DNA of 64,000 bases from Dyella choica (GTDB lineage Bacteria > Pseudomonadota > Gammaproteobacteria > Xanthomonadales > Rhodanobacteraceae). The notes under the pieces are model-generated. The model had not been told where the DNA came from, searched no databases, and saw only the letters and a list, made by a program, of their open reading frames with translations. A program made the position numbers and the translations under genes. Below are positions 16,207-25,435 of this stretch, one piece after another; position 1 is the first letter of the stretch; each line of letters begins with the position of its first letter. The stretch is taken from NCBI RefSeq assembly GCF_003977665.1, contig NZ_RYYV01000004.1:62001-126000 (forward strand), written 5' to 3'.

Positions 16207-19200
16207 ATGCAAGAGACAAAGCCTCAGGCGCGGTTGTGGGTATTGGGTGGATGGCGAATGGAGATCGACGGTGCGCCCGTCGGCGGCCCCTCCTATCGCA
16301 AAGGCTGGGGCCTGCTGGCCTACCTCGCCCTGGAAAACGGATGGCACACGCGGGAAAAGCTGGGCGAGCTGTTCACGGCCCGCTCGGCCGGCTATCTGCG
16401 CCAGCTCGTGTCCAACCTGCGCTCCAGCCTGGAACAGGCCGGCCATGCGACTGCGGTGATCGCCCAGCGCAATTTGCTACGGCTCAATCCGTGCTACAGC
16501 TTGTGGCTGGACACCGAAGCGTTCCTGTCGGCAGCCCATGGCCGGGTTGTTCCGCACGACACCGACTACGAATCGGCCATCACGCGCATGGAGCAAGCCG
16601 CCGCCCTTTATCAAGGCGAGTTCCTCAGCGGCTTGTCCCTCCCTGATTGTCCCGAGTTCGAGGATTGGCTGGAGGTGCGGCGCCAACATATGTTGCAACA
16701 GGCGCTGGCACTGCTGGACCGGCTGCGTCACTACTGCGAGACGGCCGGCCAGCTCGATCGGGCGCTGATGCACGCCAGGCGCATGCTGGATTGGGATGCC
16801 TGGAACGAAGCCGCCCATCGTCATGTGATGCGGCTGCTGGCAGCGAGCGGCCGCACCGCCGCAGCGCTCGCGCACTACGAAACCTGCCGCTGGACGCTTG
16901 ATCGGGAATTGGGGCTGGCGCCGGAAGCCGAGACGCAGCAATTGCACGCTTTGATCCAAAGCGGCTCGCTCGCCACGATGGCAACTCCCGTGCACGAACT
17001 GCCGGTCAAGGCCATGGCGGAACGGCGACTGGTCACCATCCTGTGCTGCGAACTGGAAGTGCCTGGCGAAGAAGACGTCGAAGCCATCGCCGATGCCTCG
17101 GTGCAACCCCGCCTGCGCTGTCATGCCACTTTGGCGTCCGCGTCGGGCCATAGGGTGATAGCACATGGCAATCGGCTGCTCGCCTATTTCGGGCTGCCGC
17201 TGGCGCGCGAGAACGCCGCACGAACAGCAGTGCGCACCGCCTTGTCCATGCTCAGCCAGATCGAAGCTCCGGTCGCGGCACGGATCGGCATTCACACCGG
17301 CATCGTCATCACCCACACGCAATCCGATGAACCCGACGCCGCCGGCATCGCTTCCGGCCACGCAATTGGCTTGACCGAGAAGGCCCTGGCCGGCCAAGTC
17401 GTGGTCAGCGAACCTACCCAGCATTTGATCCTCGGCTACTTCCATCTTTCATCACAAGGAACGCTCGGTCGCGCGGACACCGATAAATCGATTGCGATCT
17501 TTCGCGTAGAAGGAGCAACCGGTGCCGACAATCGCCTGGATTCAGCGATCCGCCTCAGCCCCTTGATAGGTCGCGAAACGGAATTGGCGACGCTGTTCAA
17601 CCTGTGGCAAGAAGCCAGGCAAGGCCACCGCTCCAGCCTGCTGATCCGGGGCGATGCGGGCATCGGCAAATCACGCCTGGTCCGCAGCCTCCTCGATCGC
17701 TTGGCCAACGAATCTCTGGCCATTTTCGAATTGCGCTGCCTGCCCGAGTTCAGCAGTACGCCCTTCCACCCTCTGTTGACACTGTTCACGACGCTAGCCG
17801 ACTTTGCCGACGACGACACGCTGCCGCAAAAGCGCGACAAGACGATGGATGTCCTGCGCACGTTATCTACCCTCCCCAACGCCGTGCCGGCGCGGGAAGC
17901 GCTATCGCTGCTGACCGATGTGCTGCATCTGGGTGAAGGTGAAGCCGGCTGCGAACTCACCCTGACACCGCTCAAACAACGCGAGAAGACCTTTCAACTG
18001 CTGCTTGCCTTGCTTGAGACTCTAGGGCATGACAAGCCAACACTGTTGGTCGTGGAAGATTTGCATTGGTGCGATCCGTCCACGCTCGATGTACTGGCTT
18101 CGCATGTCCAGCAAGGTACCGCCGCCCCCATGCTGACCTTGCTGACCAGCCGGCCGGATTGCGGGTGGCAGCACACGAAGGCGACGCTGGATTTGCCACC
18201 GTTGTCGACTGCGCAGGCGATGGACCTTGTGTGTCAACTTGAAGCCGATCTGGCACCCAAGGCCGTCGAGCAGATCGTGGCGTGGTCCGATGGCATCCCC
18301 CTGTATGTGGAAGAAATGGCGCGCATGAATGCGCAAACCCAAGCGCACGCGCCGGTTCCACAGGCATCGCTGTCTCTGCAGGAATTGCTTGCGGCCCGCA
18401 TGGACAGTAAAGGCCCCGACGCCAAGGCCACGGCGCAACTGGCCGCCACCTTGGGGCGGGATTTCAGCCTGAGCCTGCTGCAATGGCTATCCCCACTTCA
18501 AGCTACCAGCCTGCAGCAGGCATTGCATGCCTTGCAGCAAGCCGGGCTGGTCCTGAGCACCGGCAACGGCACGTATCAGTTCAAGCATGCGCTGATCCAG
18601 GATGCCGCTTACCAGTCGCTGACACGCAATGGCCGGGTTGCCAATCACAAGCGCATCGTGCAGGGTCTTCGCTCAGCGTTCTCCGCGTTAGTGGAAAACC
18701 AACCCGAAGTTCTTGCGCGGCACCTTGCCCTGGCGGACGAAGCGCGCGAAGCGATCGAGTTGTGGCTCAAGGCCGGGCGCTGGGCGGCACGCCGCTCCGC
18801 CGACCGTGAAGCTGCGCATCATTTCCAGGCCGGCCTGGCGCTGCTTCCGCAATTGCGCGACGAACGCGAGCAAGCACGGCTGGAACTCGCGCTGCAGGCG
18901 GGTTTCGGCAGCGTGTGCGTCACCTTGAAGGGCTACGGCTCCCAGGAGGCGAAACAGGCATTCACGCGTGCCGTGGCATTGATGCACGACGTCGAGGACG
19001 ATGCGACCACTTTTCCGGTGATATTTGGCCTGTGGCAAGGCGGCATTGGCGAGCGCGTCACTTCGGCACCGATCGAGCTGGCCGAGCGGCTGGAGCGCAT
19101 CGCACGCGCATCGGGCGACCCATCCCAGCAGCTGGTGGCGGACTACGCCTACAGCAACAACCTGTTCTGGCTGGGGCGCCATGACGATGCCGCCCGCCAC

Positions 19201-20094
19201 GCGGAGCGCGCAATTGCGACGCCGGCCAGCGTACAAGGCGAGCAGCTTGTCGCCCGGTACGGTGAAGACTGCCGCATTTCCAGTCGCTGCTTCCTGGCCT
19301 GGACGCTTTGCTTTCGAGGGCGACCCGACGAGGCTCGCAAACAGATGGCACAGGCTGTGGCCGATGCTCGCCGATTGGGCCATTCACATTCGCTTGCCTT
19401 CGCGCTGGCGTTCGCCGCGCAACTGCAGCGCCACATCGGCGACGCCGAAGAAGCCGAGCGCGTGCTGCTGGAATTGGTGCAGCTGGCCGATGAGCATGCC
19501 ATGGCACTGTGGGCCGCCGTCGCTGTCGGCACGCTAGGCTGGGTGCGCGCCGTCCGCGGTGACGAACAGGCCCTGCACGATATTCACGGCAGCGTTCAGG
19601 CTGCCATGATCGCCATGCCACTGGTGGTGGTCACTTTCCGCTCCTACTTGACCGATGCCCTATTCCGCCTGGGCCGCTTCGCCGAAGCGATAAGCTGCAT
19701 CGAAGAAACGATCGCCCGCGCCGAAGCGTACGAAGACTTCCACATGCTGCCGGAATTCCTGCGCCAGCAGGCTGCCTGCATCATGACGCTGGACCCTAGG
19801 CGAGAAGACGACGCAAAAGCGCTGCTGGTTCGCGCACTCGCCTTGGCGCAACAGCAAAACGCTCTGCTGCTTGAGCTGCGCGTAGCCGCCGATCTAGCCC
19901 TATTGCCAAGTGAACGGACTGATACGTCGCTCGCGTTGCTTCAACGTACCTACGCCCGCTGCCACGAAGGCTTTGATACGCCGGATGTCATGCGCGTTGC
20001 CTGCTTGCTGGAAGCACTAAAAGGCAGCAACGACGAGCCGGTGGCCACTGAGGAAGAAGAGACACACTCTTGGAAGATAGGATTGGTCTGTTGA
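16207..20094 (+). CDS. SARP-like regulator: wHTH-BTAD-cyclase-like-AAA-TPR
   Basis: A 1295-residue multidomain regulator. Residues 1-100 form an OmpR-like winged helix (LWVLGGWRMEIDGAPV...YRKGWGLLAYLALENG). Residues about 100-250 are a bacterial transcriptional activation domain (DYESAITRMEQAAALYQGEFL, ELGLAPEAETQQLHALI). A class III cyclase-like domain follows at about 270-420 (ERRLVTILCCELE, ARIGIHTGIVIT) but appears to lack catalytic Asp pairs. An AAA ATPase has Walker A GDAGIGKSRL near 481 and Walker B LLVVEDLHW near 612. The last 450 residues look like TPR helices. It should sense a signal and activate transcription by ATP-dependent assembly. ATG 16207 and GTG 16201 are both possible starts after AGGGG. 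The neighbouring divergent autotransporter is the obvious target. Confidence 0.88.
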   Translation: MQETKPQARLWVLGGWRMEIDGAPVGGPSYRKGWGLLAYLALENGWHTREKLGELFTARSAGYLRQLVSNLRSSLEQAGHATAVIAQRNLLRLNPCYSLWLDTEAFLSAAHGRVVPHDTDYESAITRMEQAAALYQGEFLSGLSLPDCPEFEDWLEVRRQHMLQQALALLDRLRHYCETAGQLDRALMHARRMLDWDAWNEAAHRHVMRLLAASGRTAAALAHYETCRWTLDRELGLAPEAETQQLHALIQSGSLATMATPVHELPVKAMAERRLVTILCCELEVPGEEDVEAIADASVQPRLRCHATLASASGHRVIAHGNRLLAYFGLPLARENAARTAVRTALSMLSQIEAPVAARIGIHTGIVITHTQSDEPDAAGIASGHAIGLTEKALAGQVVVSEPTQHLILGYFHLSSQGTLGRADTDKSIAIFRVEGATGADNRLDSAIRLSPLIGRETELATLFNLWQEARQGHRSSLLIRGDAGIGKSRLVRSLLDRLANESLAIFELRCLPEFSSTPFHPLLTLFTTLADFADDDTLPQKRDKTMDVLRTLSTLPNAVPAREALSLLTDVLHLGEGEAGCELTLTPLKQREKTFQLLLALLETLGHDKPTLLVVEDLHWCDPSTLDVLASHVQQGTAAPMLTLLTSRPDCGWQHTKATLDLPPLSTAQAMDLVCQLEADLAPKAVEQIVAWSDGIPLYVEEMARMNAQTQAHAPVPQASLSLQELLAARMDSKGPDAKATAQLAATLGRDFSLSLLQWLSPLQATSLQQALHALQQAGLVLSTGNGTYQFKHALIQDAAYQSLTRNGRVANHKRIVQGLRSAFSALVENQPEVLARHLALADEAREAIELWLKAGRWAARRSADREAAHHFQAGLALLPQLRDEREQARLELALQAGFGSVCVTLKGYGSQEAKQAFTRAVALMHDVEDDATTFPVIFGLWQGGIGERVTSAPIELAERLERIARASGDPSQQLVADYAYSNNLFWLGRHDDAARHAERAIATPASVQGEQLVARYGEDCRISSRCFLAWTLCFRGRPDEARKQMAQAVADARRLGHSHSLAFALAFAAQLQRHIGDAEEAERVLLELVQLADEHAMALWAAVAVGTLGWVRAVRGDEQALHDIHGSVQAAMIAMPLVVVTFRSYLTDALFRLGRFAEAISCIEETIARAEAYEDFHMLPEFLRQQAACIMTLDPRREDDAKALLVRALALAQQQNALLLELRVAADLALLPSERTDTSLALLQRTYARCHEGFDTPDVMRVACLLEALKGSNDEPVATEEEETHSWKIGLVC

Positions 20095-20570
20095 TGCAGC
20101 ACAAGCGAAGTCTATGGAGGGGTGCGCTCATTTCTCCGTGGGTGGTGCCCGTAGGTCTGGCGCTACTCCTCGGGGCCATCGGGCTCGTCGGCGGCATTAT
20201 CGGTGCAAACGACCACAACCGGTCACCACCAGGCGCCGTTGTGGGAGTCCTTCTGTTGATCATACTTTTCGGCGTGCCATTCACTTATCTGGTCACGTTC
20301 GTGTGCGTTGTTCCGATGGCAGTCTTGCTCCGGGCTCGGCAAGCGCTTTCAACCGCAAGGCTTTGCCTTTGGTGTGCTCTTTTAGGCCCAGTGACCATGT
20401 ATGCCTACGCGCGGTTTCTGAGCGGTCAGCCGGACAAGGTTCTGAATCCTCTCGGCATCACCATGGCGGCCAGCTATGGCCTGATCTCCGGTGCAGCTTT
20501 CTGTGTGGCCTCCGGCGTGCGGCTATTTGCTGGTCGTCGGAATGCGCAACAAGTAGAGGCAGAGCGATAG
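20094..20570 (+). CDS. Small multi-spanning membrane protein, unknown
   Basis: A 158-residue inner-membrane protein with about four hydrophobic segments (VVPVGLALLLGAIGLVGGIIGA, AVVGVLLLIILFGVPFTYLVTF in outline, then two more). No family is recognised. Its ATG overlaps the stop codon of the SARP-like regulator (TGATG), so translation is probably coupled and the two proteins may work together, for example in signal sensing at the membrane. An upstream TTG at 20070 would extend it inside the regulator gene and is less likely. Confidence 0.7.
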   Translation: MQHKRSLWRGALISPWVVPVGLALLLGAIGLVGGIIGANDHNRSPPGAVVGVLLLIILFGVPFTYLVTFVCVVPMAVLLRARQALSTARLCLWCALLGPVTMYAYARFLSGQPDKVLNPLGITMAASYGLISGAAFCVASGVRLFAGRRNAQQVEAER

Positions 20571-20605
20571 AACCCGCCATTCGCCGTGATGCTTGATAGT
20601 TCGTC

Positions 20606-20625
20606 GTCCCGGCGAAGGCCGGGAC
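20606..20625. repeat. Short GC-rich intergenic hairpin
   Basis: Palindrome GTCCCGGCGAAGGCCGGGAC between two convergent genes. It resembles the hairpin at 33456-33481 (both have a CCGGCGAAGGCCGG centre). It may act as a bidirectional terminator or be a member of a dispersed palindrome family. Confidence 0.6.
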
Positions 20626-20679
20626 CCAGCGACAACGCGCCCTGACTACCGGGATGCCGTCGCTAGCGAAGCGATCGCA

Positions 20680-21666
20680 TCAAGCCTTCCATTCCTCGGT
20701 GTAGGCAAAACGCGTGGGCCGCAGCGACATGTATTGCACGACGCGTGGTCGTTGTGCGCGGTTCGGGCTGCTGCCATGCGGCAACAGGTGATGCCAGATG
20801 ATCATGTCGCCGCGCTTGGCGGCAATCGGCTTCATCGTCAACGTGCGATGCGCATGATCCTGCGCAGTCACGCCTTCGGGAAGGCTTTTCAGCCATTGCT
20901 TCAGCGTACGATGAAAGCCCGGTACGCAGCTGAATGCCCCCTGGTCTTCGGCAACGTCGGCCAGATACAGGATGCCCTGCAGCTCAAGGCAGTGCGGTTC
21001 GGCGAGCGTGGCATCCCAGTGCAAATGCGGTCCGGGGAAAAGCCAGTTATTGCGCTCCGGCGGATTGAATCCGCCTTGGTCGATGGTGACCCAAAGGTCT
21101 TCGCGCCCCCACAGTTGGGCATGAGCCTTATGAATACGCGGCGAGAGACGATTGGCTACCAGCGCCGGATGCCGCAGCAGCGGCACCCAGATCGAATGGC
21201 CCAGCGATGCGCGATACCAGGACTCCGTGTCGTCGCGGTCCATCCCCAAAAAATCGTAGATGGCCCTCTCCGCGGTTTCCGCCGCTTGCGGGCTGATCGC
21301 GTTGCGCAGGATGACGTAGCCATGCTCGTCCCAGTGCGCAAGGTCGTCCGCGCTCAGGCCTTCGACATGGTCGAGATTGCCGACTTCGGCACCGACGGCC
21401 TCGCCTGCCAACGCACGCCGCAAGCGATCCAGCGAGTCTTCTTTCAATTCGCCGCCATTGCATTCGCCAATCCAGGCTTCGAATTGCGCAAAACTTGGCT
21501 GCTGCTGGTGCAGATAACGCAGGGTTTCCAGCACGTTGAGACGCAAGCCTGCCAGTAACGTCTTCACGACATCCTGCGGTAGCGGTGCAGCAGATCCGGG
21601 CGCGCACTGGCAAGCCCAGTAGGTATGCAGCTCCTCGATACCTAGACTCGTCGCCGTCTCGACCAT
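20680..21666 (-). CDS. Phytanoyl-CoA dioxygenase (PhyH) family 2OG oxygenase
   Basis: A 328-residue 2-oxoglutarate/Fe(II) oxygenase of the PhyH family. It has the central block WDEHGYVILRNAIS, the iron-binding H-x-D in HLHWDATL, and the distal His in LLPHGSSPNRAQRPRVVQYMS with the 2OG-binding Arg. Family members hydroxylate small molecules including fatty acyl chains, betaines and secondary metabolites; the substrate here cannot be told. An N-terminal helical region of about 90 residues precedes the catalytic domain. ATG 21666 has GTGAGG upstream; ATG 21687 is an alternative. It stands alone, followed by a convergent gene. Confidence 0.85.
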   Translation of the reverse strand: MVETATSLGIEELHTYWACQCAPGSAAPLPQDVVKTLLAGLRLNVLETLRYLHQQQPSFAQFEAWIGECNGGELKEDSLDRLRRALAGEAVGAEVGNLDHVEGLSADDLAHWDEHGYVILRNAISPQAAETAERAIYDFLGMDRDDTESWYRASLGHSIWVPLLRHPALVANRLSPRIHKAHAQLWGREDLWVTIDQGGFNPPERNNWLFPGPHLHWDATLAEPHCLELQGILYLADVAEDQGAFSCVPGFHRTLKQWLKSLPEGVTAQDHAHRTLTMKPIAAKRGDMIIWHHLLPHGSSPNRAQRPRVVQYMSLRPTRFAYTEEWKA

Positions 21667-21708
21667 CGTGCGCCTCACTGCTTCCATAGTTTTTCAACCC
21701 CGGCCAGG

Positions 21709-22044
21709 CTAATGGCCTTCCACGTCAATGGATTCGCAAATATCTTCCTTGCCCCAGCCGATGATGCGTAACTTCCCCACCTTCCACTCCAGCATGAATC
21801 GGCCGAAATCGAGCCCGGAATAGCGATAGTTTCTGCCAAGTGCCTGCACCAGGTTCTCCATCGGCTGGCCCGTGAATGAGCCACGATTCGCCAGCAAGGC
21901 CAAAACCTTCGACTCCTGTTCCGCCTGCTGGCGCTGCGTGTGCAATGCGACACGCGTACCCCAGCGCAGCAAGAGCAGCAAAAGCACGAGGCCGGCGACA
22001 AGCGCGGATATCAAGATCATGATCCAGGTTTGAAGCGTGGCCAT
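21709..22044 (-). CDS. Small membrane-anchored hypothetical protein
   Basis: A 111-residue protein with one N-terminal transmembrane helix (WIMILISALVAGLVLLLLLL) followed by a charged helix (QRQQAEQESKVLALLANRG) and a cytoplasmic beta-rich domain (FTGQPMENLVQALGRNYRYSGLDFGRF in outline). I do not recognise a family. It is 42 nt upstream of the PhyH gene on the same strand and may be co-transcribed. The ATG at 22044 precedes the hydrophobic segment directly and no better start is seen. Confidence 0.6.
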   Translation of the reverse strand: MATLQTWIMILISALVAGLVLLLLLLRWGTRVALHTQRQQAEQESKVLALLANRGSFTGQPMENLVQALGRNYRYSGLDFGRFMLEWKVGKLRIIGWGKEDICESIDVEGH

Positions 22045-22130
22045 TCCCAGGCCATGATGTTCTCATAAAAGTTGACGTCAGCACTCTGGATTACCTTTAC
22101 CGCCCACGCGGCGAACCTTCATGCCATGAT

Positions 22131-23072
22131 CTACGCGGCCTTGTCTACCCGATGCGCATAGTACGGCCGCGGCCGATCATCCAGGATGGCGTAGCACGCG
22201 GCCAGATCACCGGGGTTCGGGTTCAACCACGCGTCAAGGTTTTCCGGCTTGATCGGGATGATGCACCGATCGTGGCCTGCGGCGATGACTTCGGCTGGCG
22301 GCTCGTCGGTGATCGCCGCGAACGACCATAGATCCGCACCGTCCTTGTTGCGGGTTTTCGACCATAGGCATGCGATCAGCATGTCTTGGGGAGGGTCTGG
22401 CGTGAATTCCAGGACCACGTTTTCGCCGCCGCGATCCACGTTCTCGTAGAACTTGCTGACGATCATGATGCCGTGCTGGTGTCCGAACAGCTGGAACCAG
22501 GTTTCTTCGAGCTTGTCACGACGGGCATTGTAGGTGCCCGGGTACTTCCGCTCGATCGCTTCGGTCCAGCCCGGTAACCGGCATTGGTAGCGCATCGGCA
22601 CGACGGTCCGCGCGAGCGCCTTCGGGTCACGGATCATCACCGGCGCAAAGCTGCCTGGGTAAATGCGACTGTCCTTAGGATCGGGCGACTGCCGGCGCAG
22701 GTCATCGAGGTTGCGGCGAGCCGCTTTGATTTTGTTGCTGGCGATGCGCTTGTCTTCCACCGCTTTCTTCGTGGGCTTGGGGCTGGCAAGCACCGACTCG
22801 GCCTTGGCGTGGCGTTGCTCCTGGGCTGCCAGCTCAGCTTCCAGCGCCGCTTCCAGCTCACGGTCACCCTCGGCGACGAGTTTGGCCAGCTCAAAGCCCG
22901 CCTCCCCTTGCGGACGCCGAAACGCGTCGCGCATCCCTTTCGGAAGCCTGGCCCAGCCTCCGTCCGCCCGCTTCCTGACGAACAGCTGGACGAACTCATG
23001 GATATCGAGGATCGCGCCGAATTCGCGCACGAATCGCTCGTAGCTAGCCACCACCTGCGCGGAATAACACAT
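22131..23072 (-). CDS. SRAP-domain (YedK/HMCES-like) protein with coiled-coil insert
   Basis: A 313-residue SOS response-associated peptidase/HMCES-like protein. The mature N-terminus MCYSAQ exposes Cys2, which in this family forms a covalent adduct with abasic sites in single-stranded DNA. Family blocks NARRDK (usually NARSET), the WFQLFGH block and the C-terminal GHDRCIIPI block are visible. It is longer than typical YedK (about 220 aa) because about 70 charged residues, probably coiled coil (ELEAALEAELAAQEQRHAKAE to RRNLDDLRRQ), lie between the N-terminal Cys region and the core. The start at 23072 is forced by the Cys2 requirement. An upstream ATG at 23108 would bury the catalytic Cys. 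Confidence 0.82.
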   Translation of the reverse strand: MCYSAQVVASYERFVREFGAILDIHEFVQLFVRKRADGGWARLPKGMRDAFRRPQGEAGFELAKLVAEGDRELEAALEAELAAQEQRHAKAESVLASPKPTKKAVEDKRIASNKIKAARRNLDDLRRQSPDPKDSRIYPGSFAPVMIRDPKALARTVVPMRYQCRLPGWTEAIERKYPGTYNARRDKLEETWFQLFGHQHGIMIVSKFYENVDRGGENVVLEFTPDPPQDMLIACLWSKTRNKDGADLWSFAAITDEPPAEVIAAGHDRCIIPIKPENLDAWLNPNPGDLAACYAILDDRPRPYYAHRVDKAA

Positions 23073-23314
23073 GGCAGCGCTCCGCAGGGTAACGTCATGA
23101 GAGTACACCCGCGTGCGCCGTCTAGCGCTTCAAGGGAGTGAGGCAAGCGAGTCGTCATTTCGGCACAGGCCGAGGCGCTTCGTCGGAATGACGAGCAGTA
23201 ACGTTCGGCATCTGGCAGCGTACGCACTCGTCTCAAAGCGGGCCGCACTGACCCTGGCATAGACCGATCCGTTCGTATACCGTCGCCTCTCGCCGTTTCC
23301 CGCAGCAGAGACTC

Positions 23315-24325
23315 ATGAATCCAGACAACGTGTTGCCGCCGCTGCCGAAGATTCCCGGTCTGGTACCTCAAGACACCGCCAACCCTTACGCGAAACCCGG
23401 CGCGCAGGTCACGTTCAAGGAATTCGCCAGCGATTTCATGCTGTTCGTGAAGAAGCACTGCCGGATTCAGAGCGCCGCGGAGTCCGACGCGCTGGCACAA
23501 ACCCGCACCAGCTTCCGCAAGGAAAGCATTACGCGCGCGGGCGACGGCGCTCCCGCGGGCAGCCAGGTGCTCAAATTGCATGAAACGACGCGCGTGACAT
23601 ACCACGATGCGCCGGCAACACCGAATCTCAACCCGAAGGGTCTGGAGGCGCTCGGCATCATCAACGCGATGCGCCGGGAGTCAGGCGGATCGCGCGAGGC
23701 CGATTGGTGGCTGACATTCAGCCCAGCGCCGGATACCGAAGACGGCTGGCGGTTCGAATACGCCGAGGTACAGGAGGCGACGGCCGAGGAAGAAGATCCC
23801 ACTCCACGCGAACGCGTCGACGATTGCGAGTGGATCCTGGACGTGCTCGCCGCGCGCAAGGAAATCGCGATGGTCTTCGACGTGGCTTATGAGCACCATT
23901 ACGGCACCTCAAGCGGAGGCAAGATCGACCTCGCCAAAGCGGTCATGTGGTATCACCGCGCCGCCGCGCTAACGCCAGGTCCGGGCCCCTACGTCGATAA
24001 ATACCGCGACGGCTTTTCGTTCCGTTTGCACGCGATGTTCGTCAACGGCTCCGCCGCCAAGTGCAACCTCGCCGACAAATACGAGCACGGCAAGGGTGTA
24101 CCGCAGGACTATCAACGAGCGCTCTTCTGGTACAACGAATCGGCCAAGCAGGACAATGGCGTGGCCGAGGACAGCCTGGCCCACATGTTCGCCGATGGTC
24201 GAGGCGTTGCGCGCGACATTGATGCAGCCATCGCATTGTTCCAGCGCGCGATAGCTCACGGTTATGCACGTGGCGGCGAGCGACTGGCCCAATTGCGCAA
24301 GGAGAAGGCACGGAGCGGGACGTAG
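23315..24325 (+). CDS. Sel1-repeat protein
   Basis: A 336-residue protein. The N-terminal 180 residues are unrecognised and probably globular. The C-terminal part contains Sel1-like (SLR/TPR) repeats: DLAKAVMWYHRAAA, GKGVPQDYQRALFWYNESA and GRGVARDIDAAIALFQRAI. Such repeats mediate protein-protein contacts. There is no signal peptide. A decayed copy of the last repeats is present at 27887-27975, showing a duplication in this locus. The neighbours give no clear functional link. Confidence 0.8.
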   Translation: MNPDNVLPPLPKIPGLVPQDTANPYAKPGAQVTFKEFASDFMLFVKKHCRIQSAAESDALAQTRTSFRKESITRAGDGAPAGSQVLKLHETTRVTYHDAPATPNLNPKGLEALGIINAMRRESGGSREADWWLTFSPAPDTEDGWRFEYAEVQEATAEEEDPTPRERVDDCEWILDVLAARKEIAMVFDVAYEHHYGTSSGGKIDLAKAVMWYHRAAALTPGPGPYVDKYRDGFSFRLHAMFVNGSAAKCNLADKYEHGKGVPQDYQRALFWYNESAKQDNGVAEDSLAHMFADGRGVARDIDAAIALFQRAIAHGYARGGERLAQLRKEKARSGT

Positions 24326-24451
24326 CGCTTCAGTGTGGGCTTTGAAGTAGAGCCCGGGACCTGCCGAGTCCCGGGCCACCTCGCACCTGACAGGCCGCCA
24401 TCAAGTGCCTACATGAGCGCAATCAAACTCCTTGCCGAACTGGCCCAGGAT

Positions 24452-25252
24452 CTACTTCATGCCAGCGGCTTGCTCGATGACCGTGGCCACCACATCAGGA
24501 TGCGAAAGCATCGGAACGTGGCTGGAGGAGATGGTTGTGGTGGTTGCATGAATCTTGCCGGCCATGGCGGCCTCGAGCTCGGGCGGAATCGCGCGATCCT
24601 TGGAAGCGACGATGTACCAGGAAGGCTTGCTGTGCCAAGCCGCATTGCTGACGGCCCCACCTAATGATTTTGCATGGGTTGGCGCTTGTGCCGCATACAA
24701 AATGGCTTTCTCGGGCGCGCTCAGGTCCTGGGCAAAACTCTCGAAAATGCCGTCCTTGGTGAGCTTCAGGAACCCTTCGCCATCCGGCTTGATCTCAGCA
24801 GCCAAGGGAGGGGGCGCAACGGTTGCTCCCAGGGAGCCTGCCGACTGACCGTTGTCTGGCGCGAAAGCGGCGACGTACACAAGCCCCTGCACTTTTGGAT
24901 CATTGCCGGCTTCGGTAATGACCGCTCCACCGTAGGAATGTCCGACCAAAAGGATCGGGCCATCCTCAAGGGCAATGGCTCGCTTGACGGTCGCGGCGTC
25001 GTCAGCCAGCGACGTGAGGGGAAGTTGTACGGCAACGACGTTCATCCCCTTTGCGTTGAGCAGAGGAATGATTTTGGACCAACTTGTGCCGTCAGCCCAT
25101 GCGCCGTGCACGAGAATGACGTTCTTCACCTGTGGTCGTACGGCGGAACCTGCTTCTGCGGATGGGCTGCTCATGGCTAGGCACATGCTGAATAGTAAAA
25201 AAGGAGCTGTGACAAGCGTCGAGCACCGGGTGAATGTGGATCTGGTTTTCAT
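24452..25252 (-). CDS. Exported alpha/beta hydrolase
   Basis: A 266-residue alpha/beta hydrolase with an N-terminal signal sequence (LVTAPFLLFSMCLAMSSPSAEA). Core features are the oxyanion block VILVHGAWADGTSW, the nucleophile elbow GHSYGG, a late Asp region (ASKDRAIPPELE) and the catalytic His in SSSHVPMLSHPDVV. This resembles the salicylate-esterase/hydroxynitrile-lyase-like subgroup found in many soil proteobacteria. The substrate is unknown. ATG 25252 has AGGA at good spacing. The divergent AraC gene lies on the same strand further up and may or may not regulate it. Confidence 0.85.
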   Translation of the reverse strand: MKTRSTFTRCSTLVTAPFLLFSMCLAMSSPSAEAGSAVRPQVKNVILVHGAWADGTSWSKIIPLLNAKGMNVVAVQLPLTSLADDAATVKRAIALEDGPILLVGHSYGGAVITEAGNDPKVQGLVYVAAFAPDNGQSAGSLGATVAPPPLAAEIKPDGEGFLKLTKDGIFESFAQDLSAPEKAILYAAQAPTHAKSLGGAVSNAAWHSKPSWYIVASKDRAIPPELEAAMAGKIHATTTTISSSHVPMLSHPDVVATVIEQAAGMK

Positions 25253-25435
25253 GATGGAAAGTCCTGCGCTTAAGGGTAGACAAGATGGCCGGCAACGCAT
25301 CTTGCTTACTCGAAGCGCGTGCATTCCTGAATAGGGCTGCGGATTTTTGGACAAAACCACGACGAACCACCAGGCAAAGAATTCATCCGATCGCTATGCG
25401 AGGGCATGTACGAGGTCGCGCGCCGTTCGACACGA

